This document shows, piece by piece, positions 25,877 through 35,014 of a stretch of 64,000 nucleotides of DNA (position 1 is the first letter of the stretch; each line of letters starts with the position of its first letter). The notes beneath the pieces are model-generated. The model did no database searches. It saw nothing but the letters and a program-made list of their open reading frames with translations, and was not told the DNA's origin. A program made the translations under genes and the position numbers. Where the stretch lies: NCBI RefSeq assembly GCF_014196795.1, contig NZ_JACIEJ010000002.1, positions 248,001 to 312,000 of the forward strand, in the 5' to 3' direction. This DNA comes from Sagittula marina (lineage in GTDB: Bacteria; Pseudomonadota; Alphaproteobacteria; Rhodobacterales; Rhodobacteraceae).

Positions 25877-26752
25877 ATGCGACTTGTATTCGGACTGGTT
25901 CTTCTCGTCGGAATCGGCCTCGCCGGTTTCGCCGTTTACATGGCTCAGAACTATATCGGAGCGTATGAGACCGCGCTGGACCAAGCTCAGCAAAACCAGG
26001 TGGCCTCCGTCCCGACAAAGATGGTGTATGTCTCGGTCAACGCCATTCCCTATGGCCACGAAGTCACCGAGGACGACGTGAAGCTGGCGCCCTGGCCCGT
26101 GGAAATCATGCCCGAGGGTGTCTTTACCGAGGACTCCCCGTTTCTGGGCCCCGGCATCGAGCGCCGCGTCGCTCTGCGCGCCATCGACCCGTTTGAGGCC
26201 CTTCTGCCCAGCAAGGTGTCCGAACCCGGCGGCTCCGCCGGGCTGACGTCCCATCTGCGGGCGGGAGAAAGTGCGTTTGCCCTGAAGGTGGACGTGGCCT
26301 CCGGCGTGTCCGGCTTCTTGCGCCCCGGCGACAGGGTGGACATTTACTGGACAGGTCGCGTGGAAACGCCGTCGCTTAACGGCGACGGGCGTGGTCAGAC
26401 GAACGAAGTCACCCGGCTGATCCAAAGCGGCGTGCGCCTGATTGCCATTGACCAGAACGCCGAGGCGGACACATCCGCGACAAGCATCGCGCAAACCGTC
26501 ACCGTTGCCGGCACCCGCGACGTGGTCAGTGTGCTGACCCACGCGCAGTCGACCGGCAAGCTGACCTTGTCGCTGATCGGCGTGACCGACACCACCCCCG
26601 TCACGGGTCCGATCGAAGTGGACCAAATGTCGATGCTCGGCATCGAGCGCGCGGCGCCGACGCCGCAGGCTGCTCCGAAGGCGAAGACCTGCTCTACCCG
26701 TGTACGGCGCGGGTCAGAGGTGATGGAGATCCCAATTCCCTGCACCAACTGA
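25877..26752 (+). CDS. cpaB: Flp pilus assembly protein CpaB/RcpC
   Basis: Periplasmic, membrane-anchored component of the tad secretion channel, thought to work with the secretin and to contact peptidoglycan. The 291-aa product has an N-terminal anchor (residues 4-22) and a SAF-like domain (VNAIPYGHEVTEDDVKLAPWP) with the family's FLRPGDRVDIYWTG segment near residue 150. A Cys pair (KTCSTR, IPCTN) lies near the C-terminus. It precedes the secretin gene, the usual order. Confidence 0.93.
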   Translation: MRLVFGLVLLVGIGLAGFAVYMAQNYIGAYETALDQAQQNQVASVPTKMVYVSVNAIPYGHEVTEDDVKLAPWPVEIMPEGVFTEDSPFLGPGIERRVALRAIDPFEALLPSKVSEPGGSAGLTSHLRAGESAFALKVDVASGVSGFLRPGDRVDIYWTGRVETPSLNGDGRGQTNEVTRLIQSGVRLIAIDQNAEADTSATSIAQTVTVAGTRDVVSVLTHAQSTGKLTLSLIGVTDTTPVTGPIEVDQMSMLGIERAAPTPQAAPKAKTCSTRVRRGSEVMEIPIPCTN

Positions 26753-26793
26753 CCCAGCCAACTGACCCGGCAGTCATCATGTCACGCAACACT

Positions 26794-26826
26794 CAGAGCG
26801 CGCGCATCCGCGCTCTGATTCCATTT
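26794..26826 (+). terminator. hairpin between cpaB and cpaC
   Basis: CAGAGCGCG (26794-26802) and CGCGCTCTG (26809-26817) form a 9-bp stem with a 6-nt loop, followed by ATTCCATTT. The U-run is moderate, so it may be a partial terminator separating pilin-cpaB expression from cpaC and downstream genes. Confidence 0.55.
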
Positions 26827-26870
26827 ACGGGCCTGGCCTCTGCTATACGAAAAACCGGATCTGTGACCGG

Positions 26871-26879
26871 TTATCCACA
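26871..26879 (+). promoter_or_regulatory. exact DnaA-box sequence upstream of cpaC
   Basis: TTATCCACA, the consensus strong DnaA box, occurs once, 115 bases before the cpaC start in the cpaB-cpaC gap. DnaA acts as a transcription factor at some alphaproteobacterial promoters. A single 9-mer can occur by chance, so function is inference. Confidence 0.35.
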
Positions 26880-26993
26880 TAAAGCGTGCAGCCGAATGCC
26901 TTGATTCTTGCATTAAAAGCAGTTGTGCCGCACAGTACCGGCAAATGTGGGCAGCAAGACCCGCGAACGAGGCGTGATCGAAAGGCAGGTCAC

Positions 26994-28418
26994 ATGCAAA
27001 TTGACGGATTTATAAAGGCGGCCCTGCTTGGGCTGACCTTGGGCGCTGCGACACTGTCCGTGCCGGCCCATGCGGAATCCATCCGCGTGGTGCGCACAGG
27101 CACGGAGTCGGTTCTGAACGTGCCGATGAACCGCGCTGTGGTCGTCGAAAGTGATATCCCCTTCGCCGAACTCTCCATCGCCAACCCCGCCATCGCTGAC
27201 ATTTCCTCCCTTTCGGATCGCACCATCTACGTTCTGGGAAAATCGCCCGGCACGACGACGTTGACCATCCTCGACGCGGCGGGTCAGCTTGTGACGAACG
27301 TGGATGTGCGCGTGGCCGCGGACGTGACCGAGTTCAAGGAACGGCTGCGCCAGATCCTGCCAGAGGAAACAATTGAGGTGCGGACCGCAAACGATGGCAT
27401 CGTGTTGTCTGGCACCGTCACGTCTATTGCGCGCATGGAACGCGCGCTGGATCTGGCCCAACGCTATGCACCGGAGCGGGTCTCCAACCTGATGGTGGTC
27501 GGCGGCATTCAGCAGGTGATGCTGAAGGTCCGCTTTGCAGAAATGCGCAGGTCGGTATCCAAGGCGCTGCGCGCGTCGATCGCAACCGGCGGTTCGGTGT
27601 TGAATGGCGATCTGGGCGTCGAGCTTGGCACCGGGAACGCCGCCGTTGCCGCGGATGTGGACGCTGTTGCCAACAAGCTTGGCCCCCGCCGCATTGGCAC
27701 GGATGGCGCGGTGATATTCGGGTTCAACGCGGGCGGCCTCGAAGTGGGCATCCTCCTCGAAGCGCTTGAAAACAAGGGGATGGTCCGCACCTTGGCGGAG
27801 CCGAACCTGACCGCCTTGTCGGGCCAGGAGGCCACGTTTCTCGCTGGCGGCGAATATCCCGTTCCGGTGGCGCAGGGGGATGATTCCGTCACCATCGAAT
27901 TCAAACCCTTCGGTGTGGAGCTGGCCTTCGTGCCGCGTGTCATTGATGGCGACCTCATCAACCTCGAAATCGAGGCTGCGGTGTCCTCTATCGACACCAG
28001 CAACGGCATCACCTTTTCGGACGTCACGGTCGCTGGCTTTGCGCGCCGCGAAACGTCGACCACGGTCGAGCTCCGTGACGGTGAAAGCTTCGCCGTCGCA
28101 GGCCTGCTGCAGGAAGATTTCTACAACCTGAACAGCCAGGTGCCCTGGCTCGGGGACGTGCCGATCCTTGGGGCGCTGTTTCGGTCCGCTGAATACGAAC
28201 GGGAACAGTCGGAGCTTGTGATCATCGTGACACCGCATCTGGTGACGCCGGTGCGGGGCGAGGCGCTTGCGCTGCCAACCGACCGCGTGACCCTGCCCAC
28301 CGAGCGCGAGTTGTTTCTGGGCGGCAAGGTCACCGGCGGCCGCACGCCCACAACAGGTGCCGCAGGCGAAATCGCCAAGCAGGATTTCAACGGCTCTTAC
28401 GGCTACGTGATGGATTGA
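26994..28418 (+). CDS. cpaC: Flp pilus secretin CpaC/RcpA
   Basis: Outer-membrane channel through which the pilus exits. The 474-aa product has a signal peptide (ending AHAES), an N-terminal pilus/BON-type region (LNVPMNRAVVVES and IEVRTANDGIVLSGTV), and the secretin domain with GGEYPVPVAQG near residue 290 and the signature VPWLGDVPILGALFR near residue 385. The start at 26994 follows AAAGGCAGGTCAC; the upstream in-frame ATG is rejected. Its stop overlaps the OmpA-family gene by one base. Confidence 0.95.
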   Translation: MQIDGFIKAALLGLTLGAATLSVPAHAESIRVVRTGTESVLNVPMNRAVVVESDIPFAELSIANPAIADISSLSDRTIYVLGKSPGTTTLTILDAAGQLVTNVDVRVAADVTEFKERLRQILPEETIEVRTANDGIVLSGTVTSIARMERALDLAQRYAPERVSNLMVVGGIQQVMLKVRFAEMRRSVSKALRASIATGGSVLNGDLGVELGTGNAAVAADVDAVANKLGPRRIGTDGAVIFGFNAGGLEVGILLEALENKGMVRTLAEPNLTALSGQEATFLAGGEYPVPVAQGDDSVTIEFKPFGVELAFVPRVIDGDLINLEIEAAVSSIDTSNGITFSDVTVAGFARRETSTTVELRDGESFAVAGLLQEDFYNLNSQVPWLGDVPILGALFRSAEYEREQSELVIIVTPHLVTPVRGEALALPTDRVTLPTERELFLGGKVTGGRTPTTGAAGEIAKQDFNGSYGYVMD

Positions 28419-29119
28419 TGACCATGGCAGACACCTCCCTTCCCCGGCCGACCTTCAGGCTTGCCCTGTCCGGGATGGCGATGGGGCTGCTCGTTTCGGG
28501 CTGTTCCTCCTCGACCCAAAGCTCCATGGTCGAAGGCTTTCGCAGCGATGTGGGCGCCTCCGTCGACACCGGTGCCTTTGGCAATGCGACGATGAACAAC
28601 CATCAGTACATGACCGGCGAAAAGACCTACGTCTATGAACTGTCGCAGCGCTTTGCCTCCGAGGTGATGACAACGGTGAACTTTGCGTTCAACTCTTCGG
28701 TGCTGGACCAGGGCGGCGTAGACACCCTGCGGGAACAGGCGCGGTGGATACGCCAGTTCCCCGAGGCGACGTTCCGCGTTTATGGCCACACCGACAAGGT
28801 TGGCGGCAACGGGTACAACAAGGCGCTTGGCCTTGCCCGTGCAAATACAGTCGTGAACTTCCTCGTCAGCCAGGGCATCTCCCGCTCCCGTCTGGAGGCC
28901 GTCGTGTCCTTTGGCGAAACACAGCCCCTGATTGTGACCGAGGGACGCGAACGGCGTAACAGGCGTACCGTGACCGAAGTGTCTGGCTTTGTCGGGCGGC
29001 ATCCCACCGTGCTCGAAGGCAAGTATGCCGAGATTATCTATCGCGAATACATCAACAGTGCGGAACCGTCCTCCTCGCTGAACGCACAAACCGGCAACGA
29101 ACTGTCCATTGGTCAGTAA
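28418..29119 (+). CDS. OmpA-family lipoprotein in the CpaD position
   Basis: A 233-aa lipoprotein (lipobox LLVSGC near residue 27) with a C-terminal OmpA-like peptidoglycan-binding domain (FRVYGHTDKVGGNGYNKALG, then ERRNRRT). It sits between secretin and cpaE genes, where other tad loci carry cpaD, and could link the secretin to peptidoglycan or help it insert; that function is inferred. Translation is coupled to cpaC (TGATG). A second ATG two codons downstream is an alternative start. A terminator follows at 29155. Confidence 0.88.
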   Translation: MTMADTSLPRPTFRLALSGMAMGLLVSGCSSSTQSSMVEGFRSDVGASVDTGAFGNATMNNHQYMTGEKTYVYELSQRFASEVMTTVNFAFNSSVLDQGGVDTLREQARWIRQFPEATFRVYGHTDKVGGNGYNKALGLARANTVVNFLVSQGISRSRLEAVVSFGETQPLIVTEGRERRNRRTVTEVSGFVGRHPTVLEGKYAEIIYREYINSAEPSSSLNAQTGNELSIGQ

Positions 29120-29420
29120 CCCGGCCTGATCGGAAGAGTGTCTGAAATTTCATCGGGCTGCCAATGACTTGGCGGCCCGTTTTGCTGTCGGACACATGTG
29201 TTTGAACTGGTGCCGGTATCGGCAAAGAGCGCCTTGGTTTCCGGGCAGCGTACAGAAACACCGCACAATTATGAGGTTTTGGCCAAAATGTCGCCTCGTT
29301 TGCAGGAGAAGTTGTGCAGGAACCAGATTTGCGCCGAACCGAATCGGCGCCCGTGTCTGAGGGGGGCCGGCAGAATGCCGCGACCGTAGCCCGAAGCGCG
29401 AGGAATGAAGGACGAGAGGC
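29120..29420. other. gap between OmpA lipoprotein gene and cpaE
   Basis: Apart from the terminator at 29155-29184, this 300-base stretch holds only short unsupported frames. It likely contains a promoter for cpaE and downstream genes, but no clear -35/-10 pair was recognised. Confidence 0.4.
29155..29184 (+). terminator. terminator after OmpA-family gene
   Basis: GGGCTGCC (29155-29162) pairs with GGCGGCCC (29171-29178, one G-U), with an 8-nt loop, followed by GTTTTG. It lies 35 bases after the stop. Confidence 0.65.
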
Positions 29421-30656
29421 ATGACAGGTACACCCGCAGATCCCGCCCCCATCGTGGCCTGCACCATCAGCCGGGACGTACAGAACTTCGACCTGCTGAT
29501 TGAGGACATGGAAACCCTCCTTGGTGAAGCCTGGGGAGATCTTGGCTTTGACGAGGCGTTGCCCTTCCTGCACCAGCCAGAGGCCGCAGAGATGGAATTC
29601 GTCGCGATTGCGATCGACGCCATCGACGAGGGCGAGCTGTCGTATATCACCGAAATCATCGCCGGCGCGAAGGCGCTGGGGATCAAGGTGATCCTGATTG
29701 CCGAGGATGTCACACCGGCTTCGCTGCACCAATTGCTGCGCGGTGGCGCAGATGAGTTCGTGCCCTACCCCCTGCCCGAAGGGGAATTGTCGGCAGCCGT
29801 CGAAAGGCTGCGCACACAGGACCCGGTGCCCGTGGCTCAGGCCCCCGAGGGGTCCAAGGTCAAACTGGCGGGCGACGGCGACGGTGTCCTTATCGGTGTC
29901 CAGGGGCTGTCCGGCGGCTGCGGCGCGACCACGCTGGCGGTCAACCTCGCCTATGAGCTGGCCACTGTGTCGGCAGGGAACAAGCCGCCAAAAGTCTGCC
30001 TGATCGACCTGGGCCTGCAGTTCGGCTCCGTCGCCACGTACCTCGACCTGCCCCGGCGCGAGGCGGTGTTCGAGACGCTCTCTGACATCGAATCGATGGA
30101 CGGTGACAGCTTTGGTCAGGCGCTTGTGTCTTTCGAGGACAAGCTGCAGGTCTTTACCTCCCCTGCCGATATCCTGCCACTGGATCTGGTCGGTCCCGCC
30201 GAGATCGGCAAGCTGCTGGATGTGGCGCGGGAGCACTTCGACTATGTGGTGGTCGACATGCCCGGCAGCCTTGTCCAATGGACGGAGACCGTCCTGACAG
30301 AGGCGCAGATCTTTTTTGCCGTCATGGAGCTGGACATGCGTTCCGCCCAAAACACCCTGCGGCTGAAGCGCATGCTGCAATCCGAAGAACTGCCGTTCGA
30401 CAAGATCCGCTTTGCGCTGAACCGTGCGCCGAAATTCACCGATCTTCAGGGCAAGAGCCGGGTGAAGCGCATGGCAGACAGCCTTGGGATTTCGCTGGAA
30501 CTGCAACTGCCTGACGGCGGTCGCGCCGTGATGCAGGCCTGCGACCATGGCCAGCCGCTTGCAACGCACGCGACGAAAAACCCGTTGCGCAAGGAAATCG
30601 TGAAACTGGCTGAAATGCTCAATGCCATCGGCGCCGACAGCGCCGAGGCGGCATGA
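29421..30656 (+). CDS. cpaE: pilus assembly ATPase CpaE/TadZ
   Basis: MinD/ParA-type protein that places the tad machine, often at a cell pole. The 411-aa product has an N-terminal receiver-like region without the full phospho-acceptor set, then a deviant Walker A (GLSGGCGATTLAVNLAY) near residue 165, the Walker A'-like VCLIDLGLQFGSVATYLDL, and a switch region (FDYVVVDMPG). The ATG follows GAGAGGC. It is the first gene of the run cpaE-cpaF-tadB-tadC; cpaF starts 17 bases after its stop. Confidence 0.94.
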   Translation: MTGTPADPAPIVACTISRDVQNFDLLIEDMETLLGEAWGDLGFDEALPFLHQPEAAEMEFVAIAIDAIDEGELSYITEIIAGAKALGIKVILIAEDVTPASLHQLLRGGADEFVPYPLPEGELSAAVERLRTQDPVPVAQAPEGSKVKLAGDGDGVLIGVQGLSGGCGATTLAVNLAYELATVSAGNKPPKVCLIDLGLQFGSVATYLDLPRREAVFETLSDIESMDGDSFGQALVSFEDKLQVFTSPADILPLDLVGPAEIGKLLDVAREHFDYVVVDMPGSLVQWTETVLTEAQIFFAVMELDMRSAQNTLRLKRMLQSEELPFDKIRFALNRAPKFTDLQGKSRVKRMADSLGISLELQLPDGGRAVMQACDHGQPLATHATKNPLRKEIVKLAEMLNAIGADSAEAA

Positions 30657-30673
30657 TACGAGGGGTCTGCTGA

Positions 30674-32146
30674 ATGTTCCAGCGCTACAAGAAAACCGGC
30701 ACGTCAAAGCCTGCAGGAAAGCCTGTCCCGGCAGCGGGCTTGAAGCTGGATCCCGCGGGCGCCGCTCCCGTGGCGGAGAAGCCGTCGATCACCTCGTCGC
30801 GGGCACCATCAGCGGCGCGCAAGGTGGTGCCAAAATCAGCGATCTCCGCCCCTGCGGACAAGGAAAAGAAGCGCAAGGAACGTCTTGGCGAGGTCAAGCT
30901 GGAGCTGCACCGCGCCTTGTTGGAAAACCTCAACCTCGCGGCGCTGGATCAGGCCACCGAGGCGGAGCTGCGCGAAGAAATATCTGAAATCGCAACCGAA
31001 TCCCTGCAGGAAAAGGGCCTGGTGCTGAACCGCGAAGAGCGGCGCACCATGATGACCGACCTCTACGACGAGGTGAAGGGACTTGGTCCGCTGGAAGCGC
31101 TGCTCAAGGATGAGACCGTCTCGGATATCCTGGTGAACGGTCCGCACCAGATCTTTGTGGAACGCGAAGGCAAGCTGCAGGTCAGTGACATCACCTTCAA
31201 GGATGAGAAGCACCTGATGCGGATCATCGACAAGATCGTCTCTGCCGTGGGACGTCGCGTCGATGAATCGAACCCTTACGTCGATGCGCGTTTGCAGGAC
31301 GGCTCGCGTTTCAACGCCATGGTGCCGCCGATTGCCATCGACGGATCGCTGGTCTCGATTCGTAAGTTCAAGAAAGACAAGCTGGGCATCGACGACCTGG
31401 TGAACTTTGGCGCCTTCACCGAGGAGATGGCCGTCTACCTTCAGGCCGCCGTGGCCACCCGCCTGAACATCATCGTCTCCGGCGGTACCGGCTCCGGTAA
31501 AACCACCACGCTCAACGCCCTGTCGTCCTTTATCGACGACAGTGAACGCATCCTGACCATCGAGGATACGGCCGAACTTCAGCTGCAACAGTCCCACGTG
31601 GGCCGCATGGAATCCCGCCCCCCGAATGTGGAGGGCAAAGGCGCCGTCACGCCCCGAGATTGCCTCAAGAACGCCCTTCGGATGCGCCCTGACAGGATCA
31701 TCGTGGGCGAAACGCGCGGCGAGGAGGTCATCGACATGTTGCAGGCCATGAACACGGGTCACGATGGATCGATGACCACGATCCACGCGAACTCCGCCCG
31801 CGACGGCGTGGCGCGTCTGGAAAACATGATCGCCATGGCGGGCATCGACATGCCGCTCAAGGCCATGCGCAGCCAGATTTCATCGGCCGTGAACCTGATC
31901 GTGCAGGCGTCGCGTCTGCAGGACGGGTCGCGCCGCATGACCTCCATCACGGAGATCACCGGCATGGAAGGGGATGTTATCTCCATGCAGGAGCTGTTCC
32001 GCTACCAGCGGGTCGGCCTGACCCCGGACAACAAGATCATCGGCCATTTCACCGCGACCGGCGTTCGGTCTGCCTTTTCCGAACGGTTCCGCATGTGGGG
32101 CTACGATGTCCCGGCCTCGATCTACGAACCGTTCCGACCCGATTGA
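30674..32146 (+). CDS. cpaF: pilus assembly motor ATPase CpaF/TadA
   Basis: Secretion-type hexameric ATPase that drives pilus assembly at the inner membrane. The 490-aa product has a disordered N-terminus of about 70 residues, an N-domain, Walker A ([17 protein letters not shown]) near residue 275, a Walker B/His-box region ([32 protein letters not shown]) near residue 340, and a CpaF-type C-domain. It is followed by the TadB platform protein. The length matches alphaproteobacterial homologues. Confidence 0.96.
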   Translation: MFQRYKKTGTSKPAGKPVPAAGLKLDPAGAAPVAEKPSITSSRAPSAARKVVPKSAISAPADKEKKRKERLGEVKLELHRALLENLNLAALDQATEAELREEISEIATESLQEKGLVLNREERRTMMTDLYDEVKGLGPLEALLKDETVSDILVNGPHQIFVEREGKLQVSDITFKDEKHLMRIIDKIVSAVGRRVDESNPYVDARLQDGSRFNAMVPPIAIDGSLVSIRKFKKDKLGIDDLVNFGAFTEEMAVYLQAAVATRLNIIVSGGTGSGKTTTLNALSSFIDDSERILTIEDTAELQLQQSHVGRMESRPPNVEGKGAVTPRDCLKNALRMRPDRIIVGETRGEEVIDMLQAMNTGHDGSMTTIHANSARDGVARLENMIAMAGIDMPLKAMRSQISSAVNLIVQASRLQDGSRRMTSITEITGMEGDVISMQELFRYQRVGLTPDNKIIGHFTATGVRSAFSERFRMWGYDVPASIYEPFRPD

Positions 32147-32190
32147 CCAGTTTTCCCGTTACCCTCAGTCTTCAAAGCGAGTAATCGATT

Positions 32191-33156
32191 ATGCTCACTG
32201 CAGCACCCATCATTTACGGCATGATCTTCCTGGGAGTCGTCGCTTTGGTGAACGGCGTCTATCTGGTCGCCTTCGGCAAATCGATCTCCTTCTCGAACAA
32301 GGTCAACCGCCGCCTGGAAATGCTTGAAAAAGGCGAACGGCGCGAAGACGTGCTGGCAAAACTCCGCAAGGAGATGGACCAGCATATGGAAAGCCGCTCG
32401 CTGCCGATCTACTCGATGCTGGCGGACAAGGCCAACAAGGCCGCCATCGCGTTCACGCCACAGCAGCTGCTGATGATCATGGCAGGCGCCTCGGTTTTTG
32501 CCTTCGTCGGTCTGACCATTGGCACAGAGACCGGGCCGGCCGTACGCGCCGTTGTGGCCGTGGTCATGGGCGTGGGCGGCGTGTTCATGTGGGTCAGCCA
32601 CAAGGCCAAGAAGCGCCTAGCGATGATCGAGGAACAGCTTCCCGACGCGGTGGAGCTGATGGTGCGCTCCTTGCGAGTCGGGCATCCGTTCAGCTCTGCG
32701 ATCACCATCGTTTCCAAGGAGATCAAGGACCCGCTGGCCACGGAATTTGGCATCATCGCGGACGAATCCGCTTACGGACGCGATATAGGTGAGGCCCTGA
32801 AACACATGGCGGAACGCCTGGACATGCAGGACATGCGCTTCCTCGCAGTCGCCGTGGCGATCCAGCAGCAGGCGGGCGGCAACCTCGCGGAGATCCTCGA
32901 AGGTCTGGCCAAGGTGATCCGGGCACGGTTTCGCCTGTTCCGCCGCGTGAAGGCGATCACCGCCGAGGCGCAGTGGTCCGGCAAATTCCTGTCGAGCTTC
33001 CCGCTTCTGGCGCTGCTGTTCATTCAGGTGACGAAGCCGGACTACTACGACGGGGTCAAGGACCACGAATACTTCATCCCGGGCTGTCTTGTGGTGGCCG
33101 TCATGCTGGCGCTGAACATGCTTGTCATGCGCTGGCTCGTGGACATCAAGGTCTAA
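32191..33156 (+). CDS. tadB: tad pilus platform protein TadB
   Basis: Inner-membrane platform protein of the type II secretion F family. The 321-aa product has an N-terminal membrane helix, a central pair of helices (about residues 90-135), the cytoplasmic GspF-like domain (EEQLPDAVELMVRSLRVGHPF near residue 150) and C-terminal helices. It lies directly between cpaF and tadC, its structural partner, with 12 bases to tadC. Confidence 0.94.
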   Translation: MLTAAPIIYGMIFLGVVALVNGVYLVAFGKSISFSNKVNRRLEMLEKGERREDVLAKLRKEMDQHMESRSLPIYSMLADKANKAAIAFTPQQLLMIMAGASVFAFVGLTIGTETGPAVRAVVAVVMGVGGVFMWVSHKAKKRLAMIEEQLPDAVELMVRSLRVGHPFSSAITIVSKEIKDPLATEFGIIADESAYGRDIGEALKHMAERLDMQDMRFLAVAVAIQQQAGGNLAEILEGLAKVIRARFRLFRRVKAITAEAQWSGKFLSSFPLLALLFIQVTKPDYYDGVKDHEYFIPGCLVVAVMLALNMLVMRWLVDIKV

Positions 33157-33168
33157 GGAACGCACACC

Positions 33169-34140
33169 ATGTTCGATAAAATCAACACCATGATCCACGA
33201 GACACTGGGCCCTGCCGGTCCATTGATCCTGGTCGCCGGTCTTGCGGTTTTGCTGATCCTCTCGACCATCCCCATGATGCTCAGCCAAAAGCCTGATCCG
33301 CTGGACAAGCTGAACGAGGGCGCGCAGAAAAAGATGGATGCGCAGCAGCGCGCCGTCCTGCGCGACAAGAAGCGCAACGAGAAGCTGAACAAATACGCAC
33401 AGTTCCTCGAACCACAGGACGCCAAGGAGCTGTCCGAGATCAAGATGAAGCTGCTTCAGGCGGGCTATCGGTCCAAGGACGCCGTGCAGATCTACTACTT
33501 CATGCAGTTTGTGCTGGGCATCGGTCTGCTCGCCGCCGGCACGTTGTACTATGTGCTCTTTATCGACCCGGAAACGGCGACCATGCAGACCAAGCTCTAT
33601 TACATCCTGGGCCCCGGGATCGTCGGCTACATGGCACCGAAATACTGGGTCAACAAACGGGTGGAGAAGCGCAAGGATGAGATCCAGTCCGGTTTTCCGG
33701 ACGCGCTCGACATGATGCTGGTCTGTGTCGAAGCCGGGCAATCCATGGAACAGTCCATTTTGCGTGTCGCGAAGGAACTGCGCGCATCCTACCCCGCCCT
33801 GGCGGATGAATACGAGATCATCAGCCACGAAATGAAAGCGGGCAAGGATCGCGGGCAGGTCTTGAACGACATGTCGGAACGCTGCGGCCTGCAGGATGTG
33901 ACGAGCTTCGTGACCGTGTTGAACCAGGCCCAGACCTTCGGCACCTCGATTTCGGATGCGCTGCGGGTTTATGCGGCCGAAATGCGCGACAAACGCGTGA
34001 TGCGCGCCGAAGAGGCCGCCAACAAGCTGCCCACGAAGATGACACTGACCACAATGATGCTGACCGTGCCGCCATTGCTGATCATCCTAGTGTCGCCCTC
34101 GATCGTCGGGATCGCAAACATGGGGAACATGTCGCCGTAG
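33169..34140 (+). CDS. tadC: tad pilus platform protein TadC
   Basis: Second GspF-family platform protein (323 aa), expected to dimerise with TadB and be acted on by the CpaF motor. It has membrane helices near residues 14-33, 112-130 and 140-160. The conserved domain start is SGFPDALDMMLVCVEAGQSME near residue 178, and the C-terminal helix is TLTTMMLTVPPLLIILVSPS. It starts after AAGGAACGCACACC and ends before a long hairpin. Confidence 0.94.
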   Translation: MFDKINTMIHETLGPAGPLILVAGLAVLLILSTIPMMLSQKPDPLDKLNEGAQKKMDAQQRAVLRDKKRNEKLNKYAQFLEPQDAKELSEIKMKLLQAGYRSKDAVQIYYFMQFVLGIGLLAAGTLYYVLFIDPETATMQTKLYYILGPGIVGYMAPKYWVNKRVEKRKDEIQSGFPDALDMMLVCVEAGQSMEQSILRVAKELRASYPALADEYEIISHEMKAGKDRGQVLNDMSERCGLQDVTSFVTVLNQAQTFGTSISDALRVYAAEMRDKRVMRAEEAANKLPTKMTLTTMMLTVPPLLIILVSPSIVGIANMGNMSP

Positions 34141-34161
34141 CCACAGATCACCTGCGTCACA

Positions 34162-34205
34162 CCGGATGGCCCGTACAGTCAGACTGTGCGGGCCGTTCCA
34201 TCCGG
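34162..34205 (+). other. long stem-loop between tadC and tadD-like gene
   Basis: An outer 8-bp arm pair (CCGGATGG, 34162-34169, with CCATCCGG, 34198-34205) encloses an inner 9-bp stem with one mismatch (34170-34178 with 34184-34192). No U-run follows. It could protect the upstream mRNA or partly terminate it. Confidence 0.5.
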
Positions 34206-34322
34206 AGCGCCGACCAGCGTCGCGCAATCCCGGGCCACATTGCATTTCTCGCAAATTTGCGGCAGCCTTCGACACAGGTCGGCGCAGAACGACAGATCAG
34301 AACAAAAAGGCGGTTTCTTCCT

Positions 34323-34898
34323 ATGCCTTTCAGAGGTCCTTTGATCCGCGCGGCCTGCGCGGTGTCTTGCGTTCTGGCCCTGACGGCCTGTGCGGAAAAG
34401 GACACGCGCCCGCCTGATAGCCCTTTCGCGCCGACGCTCGACCCCGATGGGGAGGCCGTCGACGGGCTGATCGTCGGGCACCGCCTGATGGAAGCCGGCG
34501 AATACAATATGGCGTTGGAATCCTTCATCCGCGCCGCCGCGAGCCACGGCTTGACCGCAGAAGTACTCGTGGCCCTGGGATCGGCCAATCTTTCGCTCGG
34601 GCGCCTGAACCAATCGGAAAAGCTGTTGCGCCGCGCGATCGAGCTGGAACCGGACTGGCCCGAAGCATGGAACAACCTTGGGGTTGTCGTGATGGAGCGG
34701 AATAAACCGTCCGAGGCCGTACAGATTTTTCGCCGCGCCTATGCGCTCGACAATGGCGAAAGTGACTCAATTCGCGACAATCTTCGCTTGGCGCTCGCAA
34801 AACTTGACAATAGAGTTTACGATAACGGTCAACAAGAAGATTTCAAACTCGTGCGCCGGGGCAGCGGAAGCTATCTGATCCGACGCAATACAGAGTGA
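34323..34898 (+). CDS. tadD: TPR lipoprotein, TadD-like (first)
   Basis: A 191-aa lipoprotein (lipobox LALTAC near residue 22) with about three tetratricopeptide repeats (LMEAGEYNMALESFIRAA, SLGRLNQSEKLLRRAIELEPDW, ERNKPSEAVQIFRRAY). TadD-type lipoproteins act as pilotins or scaffolds for the tad secretin. The start at 34323 is chosen because it begins a lipoprotein signal directly; the upstream in-frame ATG would add 22 non-signal residues. A second TPR lipoprotein gene follows. Confidence 0.88.
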   Translation: MPFRGPLIRAACAVSCVLALTACAEKDTRPPDSPFAPTLDPDGEAVDGLIVGHRLMEAGEYNMALESFIRAAASHGLTAEVLVALGSANLSLGRLNQSEKLLRRAIELEPDWPEAWNNLGVVVMERNKPSEAVQIFRRAYALDNGESDSIRDNLRLALAKLDNRVYDNGQQEDFKLVRRGSGSYLIRRNTE

Positions 34899-35014
34899 AC
34901 GAGGCCCCAGGCGGCCCCAGACAGATCCCGAGACTCGCCGCCAGATGCGGGCCGGACCAAAACAACCGTCACAAAGGCGGGACCGAGGCAGAGCAGTAAG
35001 AGGACGCAGGCAAC

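Noticed and set aside
29198-29389. 63-codon frame in the gap before cpaE
   Set aside because: No ribosome site and overlapped by another unsupported frame.
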